Part shown: piece after piece, positions 1-5,697 of the stretch | How positions within the stretch are numbered: the first letter of the stretch is position 1 | Layout: each line of letters begins with the position of its first letter | Source: an uncultured Planctomycetaceae bacterium | GTDB lineage: Bacteria > Planctomycetota > Planctomycetia > Planctomycetales > Planctomycetaceae | Reading direction: 5' to 3' | Assembly (NCBI GenBank): GCA_937952455.1 | Contig: CALFYU010000184.1 | Span: 1 to 6,441, forward strand | Length of the DNA: 6,441 nucleotides | Made by a program: the position numbers and the translations under genes | The notes under the pieces: generated by a model | What the model saw: the letters and a program-made list of their open reading frames with translations, nothing else | What the model was told of the DNA's origin: nothing | Databases searched by the model: none

Positions 1-22
1 CGCTGCACAGCACCAGTAGCAA

Positions 23-349
23 TCACCGCCGGATGCCGCACGCAGAGAGCTTGGAGGCGGGAGGGCCGGAATCGGGTTGCCGGAGCGGCGAAAAGTGCAT
101 CGCCGCCCCGACGATAAACATGAACAGCGGAAAGATCTGGTCGTAGGCCGTGTAGCCATTCCATTCGGGGTGTTCGGTGAGAAAGGCGACCTTTTCGCCG
201 TATTCGGGTTTGATGGAGGCGGCGACCGCTTCGACAAAACCCGCCCCGCCGACGATCCAAAACATGTCGAACCCGCGGAGGGCGTCGAGAGACATCAGCC
301 GGGGCGGCAATTCGGACACAGCCGGGGCGGTGGTGGCGTTAGAGGACAT
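23..349 (-). CDS. DUF5009 / heparan-alpha-glucosaminide N-acetyltransferase-like membrane protein, N-terminal part, stopped early
   Basis: Visible: from the ATG at 349-347 the frame encodes 108 residues and ends at a TGA (25-23). Residues 18-36 contain the hallmark start of the family, RLMSLDALRGFDMFWIVGG, with DALRGFD at 22-28 leading into a first membrane helix. EHPEWNGYTAYDQIFPLFMFIVGAAM (59-84, quoted in part: YDQIFPLFMF) forms the second helix region. Known: family members are integral membrane proteins of roughly 370-400 residues with many helices, related to the enzyme that moves acetyl groups across a membrane onto glucosamine; planctomycetes carry several. Here the protein is far too short, and the codons after the TGA still read LLLVLCS, so this is probably a disrupted gene or a sequence error rather than a short protein. 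No good Shine-Dalgarno precedes the ATG; Met19 is a less likely start. The gene is divergent from the large c-heme gene. Substrate is unknown. Confidence 0.72.
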   Translation of the reverse strand: MSSNATTAPAVSELPPRLMSLDALRGFDMFWIVGGAGFVEAVAASIKPEYGEKVAFLTEHPEWNGYTAYDQIFPLFMFIVGAAMHFSPLRQPDSGPPASKLSACGIRR

Positions 350-603
350 CGCGACGGTCTTTCTACGAGGGCGGATTTCATGGCGGCCGAACGGCGGGAA
401 TCTCCAAAAGTACCAAAATCGAGGGGCGGGCCGCCAGCGATCGCGTGTGGAGTTCGGTTCCAGGTTTCGGGCCGTGGGAGAGGCCGGCCGACCGCACACA
501 TTGCGTAGACTCGCTGGAGAGCGTAACCTAAAAGTAATGCCGCGCCGCACATAGATTATCATGTGACGAGACTGTGATACCGACAGGAGACGAGGAACCC
601 GTG
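350..603. promoter_or_regulatory. Divergent intergenic region between the acyltransferase-like gene and the c-heme propeller gene
   Basis: These 254 bases separate two divergently transcribed genes and must hold both promoters. I see no strong sigma-70-type promoter on either strand. The A+T-richer stretch at about 524-580 is the most likely promoter or leader segment for the rightward gene. Within it are two TGTGA copies (562-566 and 573-577) spaced 11 bases start to start, and an inverted pair TATCA (557-561) / TGATA (575-579). These could be an operator but are short enough to occur by chance. Open frames crossing this region look like composition shadows. Confidence 0.4.
592..596 (+). promoter_or_regulatory. 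Ribosome binding site deciding the start of the c-heme propeller gene
   Basis: GAGGA lies 7 bases before the GTG at 604, a good Shine-Dalgarno distance. A second purine-rich AGGAG at 585-589 sits 11 bases before the GTG at 601. Both favour a GTG start at 601 or 604 over the upstream GTG at 574, which has no such motif, and over the ATG at 619, which would be 22 bases away. Confidence 0.5.
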
Positions 604-3600
604 GTGATTCGATACGCGATGTTCCGGGTATTGGCCATTGCACTGATTTGCCTGACCGGTGCGGCCAGCGCTGACGAACCGGAATTCGACTACCACAAGG
701 TGCAGGCGCCCCCCAAGCCGGCTCCGGCCTGGGTCAAGATGATCGACCAGGGGACGCTGAACCCCGAGCTGGCGGGCTACCAGACGCCGGCGGGGATTAA
801 GGTCGAAATCGTGGCGACCGAACCGCAAGTCGTCAATCCGGTCGGCATGCGGTTCGGACCGGACGGCACGCTCTACGTGCTGGAATGGGTCAAAGGCAAG
901 TCGGCCGAACAGACGTACTACGACGTCACGCTCAAGGACGGCACGCAACTAAGCATCCTGCGGATGACCAAGGACGTGCCGGACGTGCTCAAGGCGTTGA
1001 AGGACACCACGGGCGATGGAAAATTTGATTCGGCGCAAGTCGTCATGGACGATCTGGAACTCTCGTCATCCGTGTCAGTTAATGACGTCTCGGCGTATCT
1101 GCCATCAGTGCCACATGTCATTCGCCGCAGACAGTCCCAGCCGGACGGGCCGGACGACAAACAGGAAGAAATCCTCCGTGGGTTTTGCGGCTTTCACCAT
1201 CATCAGATTTCCGGTGTGACGTTCGGACCGGACGGGCTGATGTATGTGACGTCGGGCGACAACGACAATCGCGGAGAAGGAGTCGACGGGACGCGCGTGG
1301 ACGTAATGCGGTGCGGGGTCGTGGTTCGCAGCGCGGCCGACGGGCGGCGGCTGACGGAATTTGCCCGTGGATTTCGTAATCCGTACCGCGACGTGGTCTT
1401 TGACGAAAACTTCAACCTGTTCCACGTCGACAACGATCAGGAGGACGGATCCAAGTTCATGGGCGTGCGGATCATGCATGTCGTCGAGGGAGCCGACTAC
1501 GGATGGCGGTTGTTCCCCGAGGTCGAATGTTGCCGCAGCGACTTCCAGCGGGGCGCGGTCAACGGCGAACTGCCGGGCAAGTTGCCTTCGATGATCAAAA
1601 CCGGCCGCGGCGCCCCGGCGGGATTGTTGCATTACACGGGAACCGCATTCCCCGAGGAATTCCGCCGCGTGTTTATTTATCCCGATGTATATCGCAAGTC
1701 GGTGCGGGGCTATTTCGTCGAGCCGCACGGAGCGACGTTTCGCATCACGCAGGAATTCACGTTGATGGAATCGGACGACGATTATTTTCGTCCCTGCCAG
1801 GCGGCAATGGGGCCGGACGGGGCGATCTATGTTCTGGATTGGCGGACCGATTCCGGCGGAGCCGGCAAACTGTGGGGCGACGGCGTGCACGGGCGGTTAT
1901 ACCGGCTGAGTTGGTCCGGCACACCGGAGATGCCGGCCATACCGCTCAAACCGATGGACAGTTGGTCGAAGCTGGCCGCGGCGGATGATACCCAATTGGT
2001 CGAAGTCCTGAAGACGGGTGATTTCGAGCAACGGGTCCGGGCAACGGATGAATTGGCCCGGCGGGGTGAGAAACATCGCGAGACCTTTCTCAAGATCCTT
2101 GCCGATGAAAAGGCACCTGTCCACGCCAAACTGCACGCTTTGGGCGGCATGCAGCGGTTTTGGAACGACCAAGTGCAAGCGGCGCTCGTGACGGCATTAT
2201 CTGACCAGGACCCCAACATCCGCCGGCTGGCGGCGGATGGGCTGGGCAACCGTATGCGTTTTGTTCCGGACGGGGAGAATCCCGCACATGGGTACCTGCT
2301 CCCCGACGCAACCGTTTCACGCGGGCTTGAGTTGCAGTTCCGCACGGAAACCGAATTGGCCGTCAAACGGCAGTCGGCGTTGGCCTTGGCGAAGATTTAC
2401 GGTGCCCGCGTCGCGCCGCTGATCGCCAATGCCCTGTATCACGAGGAGACGGGCGACGTTTATTATCGCGACGGACTGATCCGGGCGTTGGAACACACGG
2501 GACAGGCGGGAATTTCGCAGTTCACTCGCTGGCTGCAATCGGACGACGCGGCCGCACGCGAGAAGGCGGTCCGAGTTTTTGAGGCCTTACGGACGCGCGA
2601 AGCGGCCGATGAGTTGGCCACGGCGATAGCGCATGCTGACAAACTGACGCCCGATCAACGCATCCGGCTATTCGCCTCGTATCGCAACTATCAGCTCAAC
2701 CCGCCCATCACCGGCGATGCCGTCGCTCGCTGGTTAGAAGCCCATCCGCAGGCGACCGTGGAGGAGACACTGGCCGGTCTGAGCGCCGTCTCATTGGTGG
2801 GGGGCGTCGCGCCGGAGCGGCTGCAGGCGATGATTCTCAAGTTGATCAACTCCGACTCCTCCGATGTGCGGCGGAATGTGATGCAGAATATTCGCGATCT
2901 AGGACTGATCGCCGCCATAGACGCGCTATCGGCCAATTTAAGATCGGAGCAGACGCCGCTGGAGGAAAAGCGCGAGATACTCAAGACATTTGGTGCGCTA
3001 AGAGCCGACGAAACGGTCCCCGTTCTTGTCGAATTGACCTCCAAGGAAGGTCCGCTGCGGGCTGACGCGTTGGAGGCGCTTACGGAGGTCGATTTCCGCC
3101 ATGCATTGTCGGTCTCCAGCGAAACGATCGCTGCTACCAAGGACGTGGCGTATCAGGCGGCCGCGATTCGTGTGTTGGGCAGTTCTCCCGAACGCGCGAA
3201 ATTTGCCGGGACGCTGTACGCCGATCGCCGGCTCCCGGTGAGCCTGTTGCCGGTGGTCTCCGAAGCGCTTCGCAAACATGCGGACAAGGATCCGCAAGTG
3301 GCCGCCGTGCTCAAGCGGGTGCTGGCAGGTGGTCTGGCGTTGTCGCTGGAGCCGCAAGAGGTCAAGCGAGTCGAGGAAATGGTGGCCACCGTCGGCCGCC
3401 CACAGAATGGCATGGGGCTCTTTTTGGATCAAAACAAGGTCCGCTGCGTAAGTTGTCACACGCTGGAAGGAATCGGCGGCAAGACCGGACCCGATTTGAC
3501 GAAGGTTTGGGAAACCCATTCGATCCCCAAGATTCTGGAGTCGATGATCGATCCGTCGAAGGAGATCAAAGAAGGGTATCAGTCGTTCATCGTCATCACG

Positions 3601-4323
3601 TCACAGGGGTTGGTGCATGCCGGATTGAAGGTATTGGACAACGACCAGGAAGTTGTGATTCGCGACGCGCAGGGCAAAGACACACGCATCGCCAAAGCGG
3701 ATATCGATTCCATCGAGCCGGACGAAAAGAGCATCATGCCGGACAACGTGATCGCACTGCTGAACTATCAGGAATTCATCGATCTGGTGGCCTTCCTCAA
3801 GGACCGCGATTCGCAGGAAGCACTCAGGACTCGCAACTTTCATTGGTGGGTCATTGGGCCGTATCCCGGAGAACTTGAAACCTCCTATCCACCGGAAGAG
3901 AATTCCGATCCACAGCAGCCGGTCGCCGGTCGTGACGGCATGCCGCTGAACTGGCAGTCGGCACTCGTTTCCGCCAGCGGATTATTGGATTTGGGTGCGA
4001 TCTTCGGCGAACAGCCGAACGTCTCGGCTTATGCGTTAACGTATGTTCATTCTCCCGAGGAACAGGATGCGGTGCTCTCGGTCGGATCCAACGATCAGTG
4101 CCGCGTCTGGCTCAACGGAGAAATGGTTCACAAACAGACCGCTGGCCGCACTGCGCGCCCCGACCAGGACAAAGTGCCGATCCATCTCAAAGCGGGCTGG
4201 AACGTCATCTTGGCCAAGGTATTAAACGAAGGGGCCGCGTATCATTTCTACATGAGAATCCTGGGTCCCAAGAACATCCGTTTCAATCGCGAACCCAAAC
4301 TCCCGGAACCATCGGCCAAGTAG
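604..4323 (+). CDS. Secreted PVC-type dehydrogenase-like beta-propeller, HEAT repeats and c-type heme protein
   Basis: A 1239-residue exported protein. Visible, in order: signal peptide 1-23 (hydrophobic core VLAIALICL, likely cleavage after ASA); six-bladed-type propeller about 60-445, with FGPDGTLYVLEW (84-95), a calcium-loop-like DTTGDGKFD (134-142), GFHHHQ (196-201), GFRNPYRD, GADYGWR (296-302) and GPDGAIYVLDW; helical HEAT-like repeats about 460-925; a c-type heme domain with CVSCH at 948-952 and candidate axial Met1045 in the SIMPDN motif; C-terminal beta-sandwich about 1078-1239 (NFHWWVIGPYPG, VWLNG, AGWNVILAKV). Known: this matches the PVC 'membrane-bound dehydrogenase' N-terminal family (sugar-dehydrogenase-like fold) joined to the Planctomycete CxxCH heme domain; many paralogues per genome, substrates mostly unproven. 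Inferred: periplasmic or extracytoplasmic oxidoreductase or electron-transfer protein, possibly acting on carbohydrate. Start chosen from the GAGGA site and signal peptide; GTG 601 and ATG 619 are alternatives. Confidence 0.9.
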   Translation: MIRYAMFRVLAIALICLTGAASADEPEFDYHKVQAPPKPAPAWVKMIDQGTLNPELAGYQTPAGIKVEIVATEPQVVNPVGMRFGPDGTLYVLEWVKGKSAEQTYYDVTLKDGTQLSILRMTKDVPDVLKALKDTTGDGKFDSAQVVMDDLELSSSVSVNDVSAYLPSVPHVIRRRQSQPDGPDDKQEEILRGFCGFHHHQISGVTFGPDGLMYVTSGDNDNRGEGVDGTRVDVMRCGVVVRSAADGRRLTEFARGFRNPYRDVVFDENFNLFHVDNDQEDGSKFMGVRIMHVVEGADYGWRLFPEVECCRSDFQRGAVNGELPGKLPSMIKTGRGAPAGLLHYTGTAFPEEFRRVFIYPDVYRKSVRGYFVEPHGATFRITQEFTLMESDDDYFRPCQAAMGPDGAIYVLDWRTDSGGAGKLWGDGVHGRLYRLSWSGTPEMPAIPLKPMDSWSKLAAADDTQLVEVLKTGDFEQRVRATDELARRGEKHRETFLKILADEKAPVHAKLHALGGMQRFWNDQVQAALVTALSDQDPNIRRLAADGLGNRMRFVPDGENPAHGYLLPDATVSRGLELQFRTETELAVKRQSALALAKIYGARVAPLIANALYHEETGDVYYRDGLIRALEHTGQAGISQFTRWLQSDDAAAREKAVRVFEALRTREAADELATAIAHADKLTPDQRIRLFASYRNYQLNPPITGDAVARWLEAHPQATVEETLAGLSAVSLVGGVAPERLQAMILKLINSDSSDVRRNVMQNIRDLGLIAAIDALSANLRSEQTPLEEKREILKTFGALRADETVPVLVELTSKEGPLRADALEALTEVDFRHALSVSSETIAATKDVAYQAAAIRVLGSSPERAKFAGTLYADRRLPVSLLPVVSEALRKHADKDPQVAAVLKRVLAGGLALSLEPQEVKRVEEMVATVGRPQNGMGLFLDQNKVRCVSCHTLEGIGGKTGPDLTKVWETHSIPKILESMIDPSKEIKEGYQSFIVITSQGLVHAGLKVLDNDQEVVIRDAQGKDTRIAKADIDSIEPDEKSIMPDNVIALLNYQEFIDLVAFLKDRDSQEALRTRNFHWWVIGPYPGELETSYPPEENSDPQQPVAGRDGMPLNWQSALVSASGLLDLGAIFGEQPNVSAYALTYVHSPEEQDAVLSVGSNDQCRVWLNGEMVHKQTAGRTARPDQDKVPIHLKAGWNVILAKVLNEGAAYHFYMRILGPKNIRFNREPKLPEPSAK

Positions 4324-4379
4324 TCGCATTCATTTCTGATCAAGGTCGGCGCTCGTTTCCAAGTTCTGCTTAACAGCGC

Positions 4380-4408
4380 ACGTTCGCGAAGCTCTGCTTC
4401 GCGTCCGT
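4380..4408 (+). terminator. Strong hairpin downstream of the c-heme gene, possible terminator or REP-like repeat
   Basis: CGCGAAGC (4385-4392) and GCTTCGCG (4396-4403) form a perfect 8-bp stem around a 3-base TCT loop. ACG (4380-4382) can pair with CGT (4406-4408) across a small internal loop. It lies 56 bases after the stop codon of the preceding gene. There is only TTT (4408-4410) rather than a proper T-tract, so it is at best an atypical intrinsic terminator. The symmetric sequence also resembles dispersed palindromic repeats found in intergenic DNA; copy number in the genome would tell the two apart. Confidence 0.4.
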
Positions 4409-4442
4409 TTGACACGACATCACATCCAATCAGCGGACGTTG

Positions 4443-4460
4443 CCCCAAATCAAGTTGGGG
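4443..4460. repeat. Inverted repeat, 6-bp stem with 6-base loop
   Basis: CCCCAA (4443-4448) and TTGGGG (4455-4460) are perfect complements around ATCAAG. The repeat abuts the palindrome GTACCGGTAC (4460-4469). It sits about 80 bases before the start of the glycosidase-like gene. It could be a leader structure or an operator, or the remnant of an intergenic repeat. There is no direct evidence for a role. Confidence 0.35.
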
Positions 4461-4492
4461 TACCGGTACGACACCATATCTCAAACGAAACT

Positions 4493-4509
4493 CCGCCGCC
4501 GGACGGCGG
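4493..4509 (+). repeat. GC-rich hairpin just ahead of the glycosidase-like gene
   Basis: CCGCCG (4493-4498) and CGGCGG (4504-4509) pair around the loop CCGGA. The hairpin ends 18 bases before the Shine-Dalgarno of the next gene, so it would lie in the leader mRNA. It could influence initiation or be a by-product of GC-rich codon-free DNA. Confidence 0.3.
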
Positions 4510-4527
4510 GCCACACGTCTTTTGCCC

Positions 4528-4534
4528 GGGGAGG
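4528..4534 (+). promoter_or_regulatory. Strong ribosome binding site of the glycosidase-like gene
   Basis: GGGGAGG ends 5 bases before the ATG at 4540 and 8 bases before a second ATG at 4543. It fixes the start at one of these two adjacent codons and rules out the upstream in-frame TTG at 4522, which lies ahead of the motif. Confidence 0.65.
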
Positions 4535-4539
4535 TGTTG

Positions 4540-5583
4540 ATGATGACGTTCATTGTGCCTAGGCGCCGTTGCGCCGCGGTCTGTTGGATCGTGTTAGCGA
4601 TGGGGACCTGTACGACAGAAGGCGCGGCGGCGCCGCCGCCGGCAAGCGCACGTTGGCTGCAGCCGCAGGACTGGAAGCGTGATACCGAAGGGCCGATCAT
4701 CAAGCTTGGCGACGACGGCGCGTTCGACGATATGCACATTTTCGCTCCGTGTGTCGCCTGGGAAGATGAACAGTTTCGACTCTGGTACTGCGGTTCGCGG
4801 GGAACGGTCAAAGAGCGGGTCTTTCGATTGGGGCTGGCGACATCAAAAGACGGACGCGTTTTTGAAAAACACCTCGACAATCCCGTCTTCGAATTCGGCG
4901 ACGGCAAGCATTCAATTCTCACGCCCACCCTGCTGCGGAACGCCGATGGTTCACTGCTGCGCGAGGACGGCCAAATGCGCATGTGGTTTAGCGCCACCGA
5001 TTTTTCAAGCAGCGGCGTGCACAATCTGCACGAATCGCAGAGTCGCGACGGCATTCACTGGACGGCCCCCAGCGAACCGCAATTGAGCGGCGTTTATGCC
5101 CCCACCATCCTCAAAGACGGCGACGTCTATCACATGTGGTACACCGACGTCGCGGCCGAGCCGTGGAAGTTTCGGCATGCACAGAGTGCCGACGGCCGCA
5201 ATTGGGACGTGACCAAGGAACCTGTGCTGCGGATCGGACAAGCGTGGGAGCAGGGGCGGCTATTCTATCCGACGGTGGTCAAGTCGGGCGATCAGTTCTT
5301 GATGTGGTACGGCAGTTACTGGTCGGAATTTGAGGGAAAGACGGCGATCGGGTTTGCCGTCAGCAACGACGGAATCAACTGGTACAAGAATCCTCACAAC
5401 CCGGTCTTTCGTCCCGACCCGTCCCACGACTGGGAGTCACACTACACGACCAGCCAGTCGATTCTGCAATTACCCGATGGCAGTTGGCGGATCTGGTACG
5501 CCAGCCGCAAGAAACCGCCGTTTCGAAATAAATACTTCGCCATCGGCACGGCCCGTTGGAAGGGGCTTGAGTCGCCAAACTAA
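4540..5583 (+). CDS. Secreted five-bladed beta-propeller protein, glycoside hydrolase GH43/GH32-like fold
   Basis: A 347-residue protein with an export signal at 1-31 (RRR, then hydrophobic AVCWIVLAMG, likely cleavage in GAAA). Visible: five blade cores with an aromatic strand ending in W-[YF], at RLWY (Trp82), RMWF (Trp149), HMWY (Trp200), LMWY (Trp256) and RIWY (Trp319), 51-67 residues apart. Between them are S-x-D-G turns at 102-105, 168-171, 216-219 and 275-278, three followed by an aromatic Trp two residues later, and NPVF motifs. Known: this pattern is typical of the arabinanase/levansucrase/invertase five-bladed propellers, where acidic residues around the central channel cut glycosidic bonds. 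I cannot assign the catalytic acids with confidence; FDDMH near residue 65 is a candidate for the first. Inferred: an extracytoplasmic enzyme or binding protein for plant or algal polysaccharide or oligosaccharide. It may instead be a non-catalytic propeller. Confidence 0.75.
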   Translation: MMTFIVPRRRCAAVCWIVLAMGTCTTEGAAAPPPASARWLQPQDWKRDTEGPIIKLGDDGAFDDMHIFAPCVAWEDEQFRLWYCGSRGTVKERVFRLGLATSKDGRVFEKHLDNPVFEFGDGKHSILTPTLLRNADGSLLREDGQMRMWFSATDFSSSGVHNLHESQSRDGIHWTAPSEPQLSGVYAPTILKDGDVYHMWYTDVAAEPWKFRHAQSADGRNWDVTKEPVLRIGQAWEQGRLFYPTVVKSGDQFLMWYGSYWSEFEGKTAIGFAVSNDGINWYKNPHNPVFRPDPSHDWESHYTTSQSILQLPDGSWRIWYASRKKPPFRNKYFAIGTARWKGLESPN

Positions 5584-5652
5584 CCGGCGGCGGCTCGCAT
5601 TGCATGTGCCCTCCGTCGGGATAGAATGAATTGAAGCCAGGATTGCATCGGA

Positions 5653-5678
5653 CCGTCCGAGCGCGCTCGCGGCCTTTT
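5653..5678 (+). terminator. GC-rich hairpin followed by four T, possible terminator
   Basis: A 12-bp perfect palindrome CGAGCGCGCTCG (5658-5669) can fold as a CGAG/CTCG stem around CGCG. It can be extended by a few pairs past a single bulged C at 5670. TTTT follows at 5675-5678. It lies about 70 bases after the stop of the glycosidase-like gene and about 20 bases before the next start, so it may end that transcript or form part of the leader of the next gene. The T-run is short, so this is tentative. Confidence 0.3.
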
Positions 5679-5697
5679 CAGGGGCAGTATTGTGTTA

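Noticed and set aside
437..444. GCGATCGC palindrome resembling a HIP1 octamer
   Set aside because: Only one occurrence noted in the window, no reason to treat it as an element.
77..508. Plus-strand open frame of 143 codons over the acyltransferase-like gene and its upstream region
   Set aside because: Arg/Gly-rich composition without hydrophobic structure, overlapping the recognised minus-strand DUF5009 start.
501..529. TTGCGT - 17 bases - TAACCT as a sigma-70 promoter for the c-heme gene
   Set aside because: Spacing is ideal, but each hexamer matches the consensus at only about three of six positions; too weak to annotate.
1105..1890. 261-codon minus-strand open frame within the c-heme propeller gene
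   Set aside because: Rich in Arg/His with no recognisable motif and lying opposite highly conserved propeller motifs; a codon-composition shadow.
4522..4524. TTG start giving six extra residues on the glycosidase-like protein
   Set aside because: It lies upstream of the strong Shine-Dalgarno GGGGAGG at 4528-4534, which points to the ATG codons at 4540/4543.
4600..4615. Lipoprotein signal at Cys24 of the glycosidase-like protein
   Set aside because: The residues before the Cys are M-G-T, which do not fit the lipobox requirement for Gly/Ala/Ser at -1; an ordinary signal peptide is more likely.
4248..5054. 268-codon minus-strand open frame across the intergenic gap and the glycosidase-like gene
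   Set aside because: Low-complexity Ser/Arg/Pro composition, crosses the hairpin gap, and is opposite a clear five-repeat propeller protein.
5584..5618. CCGGCGG / CCGTCGG pairing right after the stop of the glycosidase-like gene as a terminator
   Set aside because: It needs a G-U pair and a loop of about 21 bases, and no T-run follows.
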